The notes: a model not told the origin generated them from the letters alone. 64,000 bases of DNA from Saccharopolyspora sp. SCSIO 74807 (GCF_037023755.1 NZ_CP146100.1:1862501-1926500); one strand, 5' to 3'; positions 16,203 through 26,144 are shown, counted from the stretch's first letter. Program-made: numbers and translations.

Positions 16203-17057
16203 GTGGGTATCCCTGCCTGGGTCTGGTTCCTGATCGCCGTCGTAGCCGTCGCGGCCGGTGTCGCGCTGCTGATCGCCGACCGCGCGCGCCGCGCCCCGAC
16301 CAACCGCGAACGCCGCCGCTGGGCCGCGCTGCGCGGCTGGCAGTTCGCCGAAGCCGACCAAGTGCTGCCGAGCAGGTGGGAGCGCGGCGCGCTCGCCCAG
16401 CACCACGGCGGCAGCGCCACCGACGTGGTCGCCGGGTCGACGTTCACCGCGGACGGTCGCAGGCAGGTCTACGTCCTCGACCTCACCGTCGGCGGCAGGG
16501 TCGCCACCGTGCTCGCCGGGGTGCGGTGCCGCCGGAAGGTCAGCACCACCATCGAGCTGTGGCAGCCGGACGTGCCGGTGCCGCAGGACTCCGGACTGGA
16601 CCTGCTCGGCCCGGTCGGGTCCCGCTACGCCTTCGTCACCGAGGTCGCCGCGGCCCGCCCGCTGGTCACCCCGGCCATGGTCGAGGCGGCCGAAGAGGTC
16701 GGCGGCGACGTCACCGTCGTGTGGCTGGAGCAGGACTGGGTGCTGGCCGCCATCGAACCGGACGCCGCCGACCCGGCCCGGCTGGAACGCCTGCTGCGTT
16801 CGCTGGGTGAGCTCGCGGACTTGATCGACCCGTTCGAGACGGATCCGAACGAGCAGGAGCACGCCGCGGACGAGCAGCGGGCCGACGAGGACGTTCTCGA
16901 CGTCGACAACGGCACGGAAGTTCTCGACGTCGAGGACGACACCGAATCGCCCGACGATGAACCGACCGAGCGCACCGGCCGCACCGGCGCGACCTCCCCG
17001 GCCGACACGAACGACACCGTGAAGATGCAGCGGGAGCACTCGGAAAACCAGTCCTGA
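16203..17057 (+). CDS. Conserved membrane-anchored protein of unknown function (Rv0383c-like position)
   Basis: A 284-residue protein: one N-terminal membrane helix (about 5-22, [20 protein letters not shown]), a basic stretch, a folded domain of about 200 residues with no catalytic motif I recognise, and a disordered acidic tail with an internal repeat (DVLDVDN / EVLDVED). The start is set at GTG 16203 because a -10-like TACCCT lies 6 bases upstream, as in leaderless genes. In M. tuberculosis a 284-residue protein (Rv0383c, from memory) lies between clpB and pyrE. The function is unknown. Confidence 0.7.
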   Translation: MGIPAWVWFLIAVVAVAAGVALLIADRARRAPTNRERRRWAALRGWQFAEADQVLPSRWERGALAQHHGGSATDVVAGSTFTADGRRQVYVLDLTVGGRVATVLAGVRCRRKVSTTIELWQPDVPVPQDSGLDLLGPVGSRYAFVTEVAAARPLVTPAMVEAAEEVGGDVTVVWLEQDWVLAAIEPDAADPARLERLLRSLGELADLIDPFETDPNEQEHAADEQRADEDVLDVDNGTEVLDVEDDTESPDDEPTERTGRTGATSPADTNDTVKMQREHSENQS

Positions 17058-17059
17058 AA

Positions 17060-17081
17060 CCGGTCCGTTCGACCGAACCGG
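17060..17081. promoter_or_regulatory. 22-bp near-perfect palindrome before the SDR gene
   Basis: CCGGTcCGtTCGAcCGaACCGG lies between the upstream stop (17057) and the SDR start (17096). It could be a terminator hairpin or an operator. It overlaps the region where a promoter for the SDR gene must lie. Confidence 0.45.
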
Positions 17082-17095
17082 TTACGGTGCCACCC

Positions 17096-17869
17096 ATGCC
17101 TACCGCACTCGTGACCGGCCCGACCTCCGGGATCGGCAACGCCTTCGCCCGGCGGCTGGCCGCAGAGGGCCACGACCTGGTGCTGGTCGCCAGGGACGCC
17201 GCGCGGCTGGAGGAACTGGCCGCAAGCCTGCGCGAACGGCACGGCGTCGAGGTGGAAGTGCTCGCCGCCGACCTCGCCGACGCGGAGCAGCTCGCCGAGG
17301 TGGAGCGGCGCGTCGCCGACGAGCGCCGTCCGGTGGACCTGCTGGTCAACAACGCCGGGTTCGGCACCTCCGGTGCGTTCTGGAACACCGAGTCGGAAAC
17401 GCTGCGCAAGCAGCTCGACCTCAACGTCGCGGCGGTCCTGCGGCTCACCCACGCGGCCGTGCCGGGGATGCGGGCGCGCGGCGGTGGGGACGTGATCAAC
17501 GTTTCCAGCGTCGCCGGGTTCTTCTCGGTGTCCGGTTCCACCTACTCGGCCACGAAGTCCTGGGTGACGACCTTCTCCGCCGGGCTCGCCGGTTCGCTGA
17601 CCGGCTCGGGAGTGCGGGTGCTGGCGCTGTGCGCCGGGTTCACCCGGACCGAGTTCCACCAGCGGGCCGGGCTGGACATGGGGCGGTTGCCGAAGCTGTT
17701 CTGGCTGCGCGCCGACGACGTGGTGCACGAGGGCTTGGCCGACCTGCGGCGCGGGAAGTCGGTGTCGATCCCCGGCGCGCAGTACAAGGCCCTGGTGACG
17801 GTCGGCAAGCTCATCCCGTTCGGCTTGCAGCGCGCGATCGTCACCCGCACCGTTCCCGGCCGCACCTGA
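17096..17869 (+). CDS. Short-chain dehydrogenase/reductase
   Basis: A 257-residue classical SDR: cofactor motif TGPTSGIG (about 7-14), NNAGFG (about 85-90), catalytic Ser in NVSSVAGF and the YxxxK pair in YSATK. A hydrophobic, basic C-terminus ([14 protein letters not shown]) suggests membrane association, as in lipid-acting SDRs. The substrate is unknown. ATG at 17096 is favoured over GTG 17087; TACGGT upstream suggests a leaderless or very short-leader mRNA. The stop codon lies inside the first unit of a tandem repeat. Confidence 0.88.
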   Translation: MPTALVTGPTSGIGNAFARRLAAEGHDLVLVARDAARLEELAASLRERHGVEVEVLAADLADAEQLAEVERRVADERRPVDLLVNNAGFGTSGAFWNTESETLRKQLDLNVAAVLRLTHAAVPGMRARGGGDVINVSSVAGFFSVSGSTYSATKSWVTTFSAGLAGSLTGSGVRVLALCAGFTRTEFHQRAGLDMGRLPKLFWLRADDVVHEGLADLRRGKSVSIPGAQYKALVTVGKLIPFGLQRAIVTRTVPGRT

Positions 17870-17921
17870 ACCCTGCCGCACTTGAACCCTGCCGCACTTG
17901 AACCCTGCCGCACTTGAACCC
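17866..17921. repeat. 16-bp tandem repeat, about 3.5 copies
   Basis: The unit CTTGAACCCTGCCGCA repeats without error at 17881-17896 and 17897-17912. It is preceded by a one-base-shorter copy at 17866-17880 and followed by a partial copy. The first copy contains the SDR stop codon; the array ends about 40 bp before pyrE. Confidence 0.9.
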
Positions 17922-17964
17922 GGCAGCCCGGGCGGGTGCGTCGCGGTGCGTATGCTGGCGGTTC

Positions 17965-18513
17965 GTGAACCAGCTCGACCAGCGGCAGCGCACCGAACTC
18001 GCCCGGCTCGTCACCGATCTCGCCGTGGTGCACGGCAAGGTCACGTTGTCCTCCGGCAAGGAGGCCGACTACTACGTCGACCTGCGCCGGGCCACGCTGC
18101 ACCACGCCGCTGCTCCGCTGATCGGCTCGCTGTTGCGGGAGCTCACCGCGGACTGGGACTACACCGCCGTCGGCGGCCTGACGCTGGGCGCGGACCCGGT
18201 CGCCGCCGCGATGCTGCACGCCGGGGGCGACCCGCTGGACGCCTTCGTCGTCCGCAAGGACGCCAAGTCGCACGGCATGCAGCGGCGCATCGAAGGCCCG
18301 GACGTCGCAGGCAAGCGGGTGCTGGCGGTGGAGGACACCTCTACGACCGGCGGCAGCGTGCTCACCGCTGTCGATGCGCTGCGCGAACAGGGCGCCGAGG
18401 TCGCCGGGGTGGCGACCGTGGTGGACCGCGCCACCGGGGCGAAAGAAGCCATCGAAGCGGCGGGAGTGCCGTACCGCTCGCTGCTGGGCCTGGCCGATCT
18501 CGGGCTGGCCTGA
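17965..18513 (+). CDS. pyrE: Orotate phosphoribosyltransferase
   Basis: PyrE joins orotate and PRPP to give OMP in UMP synthesis. The 182-residue product has the Mg/PRPP loop VLAVEDTSTTGGSVLTAV (about 112-129), RKDAKSHG (about 95-102) and the TLSSGKEADYYVDLR start region. GTG 17965 was chosen because TATGCT (17951-17956) lies 8 bases upstream and the family begins here. Followed after 18 bp by a SpoU methyltransferase. Confidence 0.95.
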   Translation: MNQLDQRQRTELARLVTDLAVVHGKVTLSSGKEADYYVDLRRATLHHAAAPLIGSLLRELTADWDYTAVGGLTLGADPVAAAMLHAGGDPLDAFVVRKDAKSHGMQRRIEGPDVAGKRVLAVEDTSTTGGSVLTAVDALREQGAEVAGVATVVDRATGAKEAIEAAGVPYRSLLGLADLGLA

Positions 18514-18531
18514 CGAGGAGCCGACCGGACA

Positions 18532-19182
18532 GTGCAGGACCAGGACCAGGTAGGCCCCACCGAGTGGGGTACCAGCGTCGGCGTCGGACCGTGGGAAGGT
18601 CCGTGGCCGCAGGACGACCGCTACGACCCGGAGCTGCTGGAAGGCGGCGACCGCCGCAACGTCGTCGACCACTACCGCTACTGGCGCCGCGAGGCCGTCG
18701 TCGCCGATCTCGACACCCGCAGGCACGACTTCCACGTGGCCATCGAGAACTTCCAGCACGACCACAACATCGGAACCGTCGTGCGCACCGCCAACGCGTT
18801 CGCGGCCCGCGCGGTGCACATCGTGGGCCGCCGCCGCTGGAACCGGCGCGGCGCGATGGTCACCGACCGGTACCAGCACATCCACCACCACCCGGACCTG
18901 GCGGCGCTGCGCGAGTTCGCCTCCCGCGAGCAGCTGTCGGTGGTCGCCGTGGACAACACGCCCGGTGCCACCCCGATCGAGCGCACCCCGCTGCCGCGGC
19001 GCTGCCTGCTGCTGTTCGGTCAGGAAGGGCCGGGGCTGCGCGAGGACTCCCGCGGGACCGCGGACGTCGTCGTGTCCATCGCCCAGTTCGGTTCCACCCG
19101 CTCGATCAACGCGGGCGTCGCTGCCGGGATCGCGATGCACACCTGGGTCGCACAACACGCGAACCCGGACCGAGCCTGGTAA
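18532..19182 (+). CDS. SpoU/TrmH family RNA 2'-O-methyltransferase
   Basis: A 216-residue SPOUT enzyme. The three family motifs are visible: NIGTVVRTANAF (about 80-91), LLFGQEGPGLRE (about 160-171) and IAQFGSTRSINAGVAAGIAMH (about 183-203), forming the AdoMet knot. It probably methylates tRNA or rRNA ribose; the exact target cannot be read from sequence. GTG 18532 has GAGGAG about 11 bases upstream. The position after pyrE matches mycobacteria (Rv0380c, from memory). Confidence 0.9.
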   Translation: MQDQDQVGPTEWGTSVGVGPWEGPWPQDDRYDPELLEGGDRRNVVDHYRYWRREAVVADLDTRRHDFHVAIENFQHDHNIGTVVRTANAFAARAVHIVGRRRWNRRGAMVTDRYQHIHHHPDLAALREFASREQLSVVAVDNTPGATPIERTPLPRRCLLLFGQEGPGLREDSRGTADVVVSIAQFGSTRSINAGVAAGIAMHTWVAQHANPDRAW

Positions 19183-19194
19183 CGACCAGGCTCG
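19171..19194 (+). terminator. Hairpin overlapping the SpoU stop codon
   Basis: CGAGCCTGGT (19171-19180) pairs perfectly with ACCAGGCTCG (19185-19194) across the loop AACG. The TAA stop (19180-19182) sits at the loop edge. It is short, without a T tract, and lies between convergent genes. Confidence 0.6.
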
Positions 19195-19206
19195 GCGGGC
19201 AACGGC

Positions 19207-19941
19207 TCAGGCCGCGTCGGTGGCCTTGGTGCGGCGGTTGCGCACGTACTCGAAGATGATCGGCAGGATCGAGATCAGCACGATCACGATCGCCATCGCC
19301 TCCAGGTTCTCCTTGATCCACGGGATGTTGCCGAGGAAGAACCCGAGCACGGTCATGCCCGCCGCCCACAGCACCGCGCCGATGGCGGAGTAGGCGAAGA
19401 ACTTGCGCTGATCCATCTGGCCGACGCCGGCGACCGCGGTGATGAAGGTGCGCACGATCGGCACGAACCGGGCGAGGATGATCGCGCGGGCGCCGTAGCG
19501 TTCGAAGAACTCGTGGGTCTTGTCCACGTGCTCCTTCTTGAACAGCTTGGAGTCCGGCTTGTTGAACAGCGCCGGGCCGACTTTCCGGCCGATCCAGTAA
19601 CCGGTCACGTTGCCGATGAAGGCGCACAGCGAAAGCAGCAGGCAGGTCAGCCAGATCGGCGTGCTGATGGCGCCGGTGCCGACGAACAGGCCGGCCACGA
19701 ACAGCAACGAGTCACCGGGCAGGAAGAAGCCGACGAGCAGGCCGCACTCGGCGAAGATGATCAGGCAGACGCCGACCAGTGCGAACGGTCCGAGCGAGCG
19801 GATGATGTTCTCCGGGTCCAGCCAGGACGGCAGCAGCGCGAGGTTCTCCGGGGCTGCGGCGTGCAGCATCGCGGGGAGTTCGGTGGTCACGGCCGCCAAC
19901 GGTACCGGTACCCGGTGTGCCTGCGTGCCCAGCCCGGTCAT
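19207..19941 (-). CDS. DedA family membrane protein
   Basis: A 244-residue integral membrane protein of the DedA/SNARE-associated family, proposed lipid or polyprenyl-phosphate flippases. Diagnostic features are LLVGFFLPGDSLLFVAGLF, GRKVGPALF and the conserved RFVPIVRTFITAVAGVGQM re-entrant segment; four to five membrane helices are visible. The first 20 residues are poorly conserved, and a GTG about 17 codons in (MTTELPAML) could be the true start. A DedA gene lies near fba in mycobacteria too (Rv0364, from memory). Confidence 0.88.
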   Translation of the reverse strand: MTGLGTQAHRVPVPLAAVTTELPAMLHAAAPENLALLPSWLDPENIIRSLGPFALVGVCLIIFAECGLLVGFFLPGDSLLFVAGLFVGTGAISTPIWLTCLLLSLCAFIGNVTGYWIGRKVGPALFNKPDSKLFKKEHVDKTHEFFERYGARAIILARFVPIVRTFITAVAGVGQMDQRKFFAYSAIGAVLWAAGMTVLGFFLGNIPWIKENLEAMAIVIVLISILPIIFEYVRNRRTKATDAA

Positions 19942-19985
19942 CGACGTGACCTGCGCGGATCCGGTTCAGCGGGGCTCCACCGGGC

Positions 19986-20210
19986 TCACGGCAGGGACAA
20001 GAACGCGAGGATCGCTCCCGCGGCCAGCCCCAGCAGCAGGGCGAACACCAGCGCCGACGCGATCGGCAGCCGGGGGCGGGCGGTTTTCCCGGGTTTCCCG
20101 GTGGGCGTCGGGGCGGGCGCCGGCGGCTGCTCCCGTTGGTCGCCACCGGCCGCTTGGGCGCGCAATGCCGCCGAGAGCACGCGCTCCGGGTTCTCCGGCT
20201 GGTTGTCCAT
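19986..20210 (-). CDS. Small single-pass membrane protein
   Basis: A 74-residue protein: a hydrophilic Pro/Ala-rich N-terminus (MDNQPENPERVLSAALRAQA...) and one C-terminal membrane helix (IASALVFALLLGLAAGAILAFL... about 50-71). No family recognised. It lies alone between dedA and nagA, on the same strand as both. Coding bias is good and the start ATG is clear. Confidence 0.6.
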   Translation of the reverse strand: MDNQPENPERVLSAALRAQAAGGDQREQPPAPAPTPTGKPGKTARPRLPIASALVFALLLGLAAGAILAFLSLP

Positions 20211-20296
20211 GAGTCCAGGTTAAAGAGTGCGACAACGAAGGATCGCGCACTGGTGCGTCCGGCTCGGCCGTGGCCGCATCGCGGGCGCTGCGGTGA

Positions 20297-21475
20297 TCAG
20301 CTCACCCACGAGCCGTCTTTCATCACGTGGCGCAGCGTCAACTCCTCGTCCAGGAACACCAGGTCCGCGGCCAGTCCCGGGCGCAGCGCCCCCACGCGGT
20401 CGCCCGCGCCGAGCAGCTCGGCGGGCCGGGTGGCGGCGGCGGCCACCGCTTCCGGCACGGACAGGCCGCAGCCGGTGACCAGGTTGCGCAACGCCGTGTC
20501 CATGGTCAGCGTGCTGCCCGCGAGCGAACCGTCGGCCAGCCGGGCTTCGCCGCCGGAGACCGTGACCGGCAGCTTGCCCAGCTCGTAGGTGCCGTCCCCG
20601 GCGTCGGTCGCGCTGATCGCGTCGGTGACCAGCACCGTCCGCCCCGCGCCCGCGTGCCGCGCGGCCAGGCCGGCCACCGTGGGATGCAGGTGCACGAAGT
20701 CGCAGATCAGCTCGACGGTCACCCGCTCGTCCGCCAGCAGCGTGCCGACCGGCCCCGGTTCGCGGTGGTGCAGCGGGCGCATCCCGTTGAACAGGTGCGT
20801 GGCCACGGTCGCGCCTGCCTCCACTGCGGGCACGATGTCTTCGCGGACCGCGTCGGTGTGCCCGATCGCGGCGATCACGTCCGCATCGGCCAGCTCGCGG
20901 ACCGCCTCGACGGAGCCGTCCAGCTCCGGGGCGAGCGTCACCATCCGCACCGCGCCGCGGCCCGCGGTGAGCAGCTTGCGCACCGACTGCTGGTCCGGCG
21001 CGCGCAGCACCGCCGGGTCGTGCGCGCCGCAGCGGGCCGCGGACAGGAACGGGCCCTCCAAGTGGATCCCGTCCAGCCGCCCGTCCTCGACGAGTTCGCG
21101 CAGCGCCGAGATCTGCTTGGTCAGGTCGGCCAGCGGCGCGGACACCAGGCTGGCCAGCATGGTCGTCGTGCCGTGCGCGCGGTGCGCGGCCAGCGCCGCC
21201 TCGGCCTGGTCGAGTTCCACGCCGGTGAACGAGCCGCCGCCACCGCCGTGGCAGTGGATGTCGACGAAGCCCGGTACCAGCCAGCCCGCACCGAGGTCGG
21301 TGATGTCCGCCGGTCCCGCACCGGGGTCGGTGCTCTCAGGCGGAGTGCCGCTGCCGAGTTCGGCGATGCTCGCACCGGAGAGCCGGATCCAGCCGGGTTC
21401 CAGCACGCCCTGCGGCGTGACGATCCGGCTCGCGGCGATCGTGCGGACACCGGTGTCGTCGTGCGCGCTGTGCAC
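20297..21475 (-). CDS. nagA: N-acetylglucosamine-6-phosphate deacetylase
   Basis: NagA makes glucosamine-6-phosphate and acetate from GlcNAc-6-P, for peptidoglycan recycling or chitin use. The 392-residue amidohydrolase shows the metal site of the fold (PGFVDIHCHGGGGGSFTG), the catalytic region AAIGHTDA, HLFNGMRPLHHREPG and the C-terminal Asp segment VTDAISATDAGDG. It stands alone rather than in a nagAB/PTS operon. A SigE-family sigma gene follows upstream on the same strand (162 bp apart). Confidence 0.92.
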   Translation of the reverse strand: MHSAHDDTGVRTIAASRIVTPQGVLEPGWIRLSGASIAELGSGTPPESTDPGAGPADITDLGAGWLVPGFVDIHCHGGGGGSFTGVELDQAEAALAAHRAHGTTTMLASLVSAPLADLTKQISALRELVEDGRLDGIHLEGPFLSAARCGAHDPAVLRAPDQQSVRKLLTAGRGAVRMVTLAPELDGSVEAVRELADADVIAAIGHTDAVREDIVPAVEAGATVATHLFNGMRPLHHREPGPVGTLLADERVTVELICDFVHLHPTVAGLAARHAGAGRTVLVTDAISATDAGDGTYELGKLPVTVSGGEARLADGSLAGSTLTMDTALRNLVTGCGLSVPEAVAAAATRPAELLGAGDRVGALRPGLAADLVFLDEELTLRHVMKDGSWVS

Positions 21476-21637
21476 TGGTCGTACCCACTTTCCGTTCTGC
21501 GCTGCGCCCGGCGTACCCGGTTCACCGGGGCCGCACCGCGCGGAGCGGCGGCGGAACCGCCGCGGACGGTGTGCCGTCCATCTTCCGCCACGGGCGCGCG
21601 AGTGGTCTACACCAGCTCGATGTGGTGTTGCCCGCGA

Positions 21638-22222
21638 TCACTCGGTCCGCATGATCTTCTGCAGCGCTTCGAGCGCGCGGCTGGCGGTGGACTTCACGGT
21701 GCCCTTCGAGACCCCGGTGGCCTCGGCGATCTCGGCCTCCGAGAGGTTGCCGTAGTAGCGCAGCACGAGCACTTCCCGCTGCCGCGGCGGCAGCCCGGAC
21801 AGCGCGGCGACGACCGACTGGTGCTCGGCGGTGAGCATCGCCAGCGACTCCGCGGAACGCGCGTCGGCCTGGTGCGGCGGCTGGTACTCCCGCGCGGTCT
21901 TGCGCCGCCGCAGCACCGACCGGCTGCCGTTGACCACGGCGGTGCGCAGGTAGCCGAGCGCGGCGTTCGCATCGCGCAGCCCGGACCAGTTGCGGTACAG
22001 GCCGGTGAACGCCTCCTGCACGACGTCCTCGGCGGTCGCGGGTTCGTCGACGAGCAGGATCGCCAGGCGCACCATGCGCATCCGCTGCTGGCGGTAGAGG
22101 TCTTCGAGGGTGAGCGGCTGGCCGTCGGTCGCAGTGGCCGAGGTGTCGATCGCGCGCAGATGGCCCAAGGTCTTCTCGACGCTGCGTTCGACCCCCGATG
22201 AATGATCCCCGAGCATGGCCAT
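21638..22222 (-). CDS. SigE-family ECF RNA polymerase sigma factor
   Basis: A 194-residue sigma-70 factor with region 2 (YRQQRMRMVRLAILLVDEPATAEDVVQEAFTGLYRNW, quoted in parts: MVRLAILLVDEPATAEDVVQ) and region 4 (LPPRQREVLVLRYYGNLSEA, then GVSKGTVKSTASRAL). An N-terminal extension of about 40 residues precedes it. No anti-sigma gene is adjacent, so its control is not visible. Internal ATG starts (MLGDHSS) are possible. It is distinct from the second SigE-type factor at 50350. Confidence 0.88.
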   Translation of the reverse strand: MAMLGDHSSGVERSVEKTLGHLRAIDTSATATDGQPLTLEDLYRQQRMRMVRLAILLVDEPATAEDVVQEAFTGLYRNWSGLRDANAALGYLRTAVVNGSRSVLRRRKTAREYQPPHQADARSAESLAMLTAEHQSVVAALSGLPPRQREVLVLRYYGNLSEAEIAEATGVSKGTVKSTASRALEALQKIMRTE

Positions 22223-22300
22223 GAAGCTACCCGGCTCGCGGTCCCGCGTGTCCCACGGGCGGTAGGGTCCGCGCCGCCGGAGTAGTCAGGGAGGTCCGCA

Positions 22301-22582
22301 ATGGCGAAGTTCGTGGTCGAGATGGTCTACGGCGACGACGAGGAGCACCGGCTCGCGGTGCGCCCGGCGCACCGGGAGTACTCGAAGTCGTTGGCGGACA
22401 AGGGCATCCTGCTGGCCGGCGGCCCGTACGCGGACGGCAGGGGCGCGCAGATCATCTACGAGGCCGCCGACGACGCGGAAGTGCAGGCCCTGCTCGACGA
22501 GGACCCGTACCTCAAGGAAGGCGCGCTGGCCTCGGCCACCATCCGCGAGTGGAACACCGTCACCGGTGCCTGGGTTTCTTGA
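22301..22582 (+). CDS. YciI family protein
   Basis: A 93-residue ferredoxin-like-fold protein of the YciI group (MAKFVVEMVYGDD, RPAHREYSKSLADKGILLAGGP, EDPYLKEGALASATIREW). The YciI His/Asp pair is represented by the H in RPAHREY. Family members are small hydrolase or dehalogenase-like enzymes of uncertain role. GGGAGG lies about 6 bases upstream of the ATG. Transcribed divergently from the sigma factor. Confidence 0.85.
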   Translation: MAKFVVEMVYGDDEEHRLAVRPAHREYSKSLADKGILLAGGPYADGRGAQIIYEAADDAEVQALLDEDPYLKEGALASATIREWNTVTGAWVS

Positions 22583-22776
22583 TCGATCGGCAGGCCGGAC
22601 CGCTGCTCGTGTGAGGATTCCGACAACGGTGCAGTACCAGACCGATCAAGTTGTTTTCACTGTGACGCGAACGGGTAGCGCTGTCTGAAAGAGGGCCGCG
22701 CGGACCTAGCGCGCCCTCGTAGGATTCGGCGCATCTCCCGCCGCCAAGATTCACTCCACCCCGAGGAGGACGACCG
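22583..22776 (+). promoter_or_regulatory. Leader region of fba
   Basis: The 194-bp region upstream of fba has no gene. TTGTTT near 22651 and TAGCGCT near 22675 could be a promoter. TCACTGTGA near 22658 is a short palindrome reminiscent of a CRP half-site pair, but not convincing. A strong ribosome site GAGGAGGA precedes the ATG. Confidence 0.35.
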
Positions 22777-23811
<1,035 letters not shown>

Positions 23812-23831
23812 GCAGCAGCTCGCTGATCCGA

Positions 23832-23863
23832 AACGCCGCCCCGGCCGAGGCTGGGGCGGCGTT
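23832..23863 (+). terminator. Terminator after fba
   Basis: AACGCCGCCCC (23832-23842) pairs perfectly with GGGGCGGCGTT (23853-23863) around a 10-base loop, 20 bases after the stop. Confidence 0.8.
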
Positions 23864-23889
23864 CGTGCGCCGGGTGACAGGATGGCGCC

Positions 23890-24300
23890 ATGACGAACCT
23901 GTTGGAACCGCCGGAAACGCTGCTGCCGGAGAACTCTCAGGCGCAGTCCGCGCTGGACGCCGGGAACGACCCGGCCCAGGTCGCCGCCGAGCACCCCACG
24001 TGCAGCGCCGCGTGGGCGCAGCTCGGGGAGGCCGCGCTGGAGCGGGGCGAAGTGATCGCCGCCTACGCCTACGCCCGCACCGGCTACCACCGCGGGCTGG
24101 ACGCGCTGCGCAAGTCCGGCTGGAAGGGCTTCGGCCCGGTGCCGTGGCGGCACCGCCCCAACCAGGGCGTGCTGCGCGCGGTCGCGGTGCTGGCCAAAGC
24201 GGCGGGTTCGATCGGCGAGCAGGACGAGTACGACCGCTGCAGGCAACTCCTCCTCGACAGCGACCCGGCCTCGCTCGACGCGACCGGTCTGTCCGAGTAA
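23890..24300 (+). CDS. DUF3151 family protein
   Basis: A 136-residue all-helical, TPR-like protein of the actinobacterial DUF3151 family (LLPENSQAQSALDAG; HPTCSAAWAQLGEAAL; YAYARTGYHRGLDALRKSGW; RHRPNQGVLRAVAVLAKAA). The Tyr-rich helix pair and the GWKGFGPVPWRH segment are typical. The function is unknown. The family is usually found next to fba (for example Rv0360c, from memory), as here. Confidence 0.88.
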   Translation: MTNLLEPPETLLPENSQAQSALDAGNDPAQVAAEHPTCSAAWAQLGEAALERGEVIAAYAYARTGYHRGLDALRKSGWKGFGPVPWRHRPNQGVLRAVAVLAKAAGSIGEQDEYDRCRQLLLDSDPASLDATGLSE

Positions 24301-24362
24301 CCGCCGATCCGGCGCGCCCTGATCACTTCAGGTCGGCTTTCGGGTGACGGAGAATCTCGCCC

Positions 24363-25463
24363 GTGCATCGACTTCGCCAGGAACTGATCCGCCGGCTGCG
24401 CCGCCTGCTGCGCACCGGCACTCCGATCGTGCAGTGCGCGGTCGCGGCCGGGCTCGCCTGGTGGCTGGCCAAGCACGTGGCGGGGCATCCGCAGCCGTTC
24501 TTCGCGCCGATCGCCGCGGTGATCTCGCTGGGGGTGTCGCTGGGCCAGCGGATGCGGCGGTCGCTGGAGCTGGTGGTCGGAGTCAGCATCGGCATCGGCG
24601 TCGGCGATGTGCTGATCTCGCAGATCGGCACCGGGCCGTGGCAGATCGCGCTGGTCGTCGCGCTGGCGATGAGCACGGCGGTGCTCACCGACAGCGGCGG
24701 CGTCATCGTGATGCAGGCGGCCTCGTCGTCGGTGCTGGTGGCGACGTTGCTGCCGCCGCTGAGCGCGGGCGGGTGGACCCGGATGATCGACGCCGCGATC
24801 GGCGGCATGGTCGGTTTCGTCGTCGCCGTGCTGCTGCCCGCGAACCCGCTCGCGGTGGCGCACCGCAACGGGCGGCTGGTGCTGGGCGCGCTGGCCGACG
24901 GGTTGCGCGGCGTCGCGGGCGCGGTCGCGCGCCGGGACCCGGACCTGGCTTCGGACACGCTGGCGGGGGCGCGCAAGAGCCAGAAGCTGGTCGACGAGTT
25001 CCGCACCGCGCTCACGGCAGGCGGCGAGATCGCCAAGTTCGCGCCGATCCGCTGGCGGCGCCGCGGCGACCTGGAGCGCTACGAGTCGGCGGCCACGCCG
25101 ATCGACCGGGCGCTGCGCAACACGCGCGTGCTCGCGCGGCGCGCACTGGCCGCGCTGCGCGATGGCGAGCCCGTTCCGCACCCGCTGCCGGGCCTGCTGG
25201 AGGAGCTGGCGGGTTCGGTCGTGCTGCTGCGCGATGAGCTGGCCAGCGGGGTGGAACCGTTGCAGGCGCGGGAGACCGCGCGTTCGGTCGCCCGCGCGTC
25301 ATCGGTGGAACTGCTGGGCGAGGGCGACTTCTCGATGCAGGTCGTGGTGTTGCAGGTGCGATCCATCGCGGTGGACCTGTTGCAGGCCAGCGGGCTCACC
25401 CGCACCGAAGCGATCTCGGCGCTGCCGCCGCTGCACCCCCGCCGCGAGGGCGAGCACAGCTGA
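24363..25463 (+). CDS. FUSC/aromatic-acid-exporter-like membrane protein
   Basis: A 366-residue protein with about six N-terminal membrane helices (about 20-165; FFAPIAAVISLGVSLGQRMRR is the characteristic FUSC loop, then VVGVSIGIGVGDVLI) and a cytoplasmic helical C-terminal half. This is the half-length FUSC type, which may dimerise. AaeB/FUSC relatives export aromatic acids, but the substrate here is unknown. The GTG start directly follows a DUF3151 gene; a ribosome site is weak (GGAGAA at about 14 bases). Confidence 0.82.
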   Translation: MHRLRQELIRRLRRLLRTGTPIVQCAVAAGLAWWLAKHVAGHPQPFFAPIAAVISLGVSLGQRMRRSLELVVGVSIGIGVGDVLISQIGTGPWQIALVVALAMSTAVLTDSGGVIVMQAASSSVLVATLLPPLSAGGWTRMIDAAIGGMVGFVVAVLLPANPLAVAHRNGRLVLGALADGLRGVAGAVARRDPDLASDTLAGARKSQKLVDEFRTALTAGGEIAKFAPIRWRRRGDLERYESAATPIDRALRNTRVLARRALAALRDGEPVPHPLPGLLEELAGSVVLLRDELASGVEPLQARETARSVARASSVELLGEGDFSMQVVVLQVRSIAVDLLQASGLTRTEAISALPPLHPRREGEHS

Positions 25464-25505
25464 GCCGGCGGCGGCGTCCACTGCGGAACGCCGCCGCCGG
25501 GATGC

Positions 25506-26144
25506 TCAGCAGGTGCCGAGCGCCTGTTCCAGCGCGCCCTTCTCCGCCTCGGTGACGGTCAGCTCGTACTTGTGCTTCGAGCCGATCCACATCGACGCGT
25601 AGGTGCAGTGGTAGCCGGCCTCCGGCGGCAGCCACTGGTCCGGGGGCTGGTCGCTCTTCTCCTGGTTGACGTTGTCGGTGACCGCGATCAGCTGCGGGCT
25701 CTCCAGGTCGTTGGCGAACGCCTGGCGCTGCTCCTGGGACCACTGCGCGGCACCGGAGCGCCAGGCCGCGGCCAGCGGCACCACGTGGTCGATGTCCAAA
25801 TCGGACGGTTTGGTCCAGGATCCGCCGTCGTACGGGCTGTTCCAGGTGCCCGAGGTCGGGTAGCAGTCCGAGCCGACCTCGACGTTCTCGCCGTCCCGCT
25901 TGAGCACCGCCTCGCGGGTGCTGCAGCCGTCGGAACCCTCGTTCCAGTGCGGGAACTTGTCGCGGTCGTAGCCGTCCAGCGAACCTTCCGGGGCGACGAC
26001 GAGTTCGCCGAGTTCGGCCTGCGCGGTCGCCGGGTCGGGGATGCCCGGCGGCTCGGCGCCCGCCGGTGTCGCCAGGCCCAGCGTCAGCACGCCGGCCAGC
26101 GGGAGCGCGGTCAGCGCCGCGCGCAGGGATTGCTTCGTGGTCAT
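25506..26144 (-). CDS. Secreted HNH-type nuclease (GmrSD C-terminal / DUF1524-like)
   Basis: A 212-residue exported protein: signal peptide (1-30; LTALPLAGVLTLGLATPAGA, cleavage near AGA-EPP), then an HNH fold with the DIDHVVPLAAAWRSGA motif (about 119-134), an Asn in TDNVNQEKSDQ and a C-terminal YHCTYASMWIGSKHKY. Four to five cysteines suggest disulfides. It probably degrades extracellular DNA. Monocistronic between FUSC (convergent) and the purA-side gene. Confidence 0.87.
   Translation of the reverse strand: MTTKQSLRAALTALPLAGVLTLGLATPAGAEPPGIPDPATAQAELGELVVAPEGSLDGYDRDKFPHWNEGSDGCSTREAVLKRDGENVEVGSDCYPTSGTWNSPYDGGSWTKPSDLDIDHVVPLAAAWRSGAAQWSQEQRQAFANDLESPQLIAVTDNVNQEKSDQPPDQWLPPEAGYHCTYASMWIGSKHKYELTVTEAEKGALEQALGTC

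Noticed and set aside
22651-22668. CRP-like site before fba
   Set aside because: Only TCAC-T-GTGA is present, without the required 6-bp spacing between half sites.
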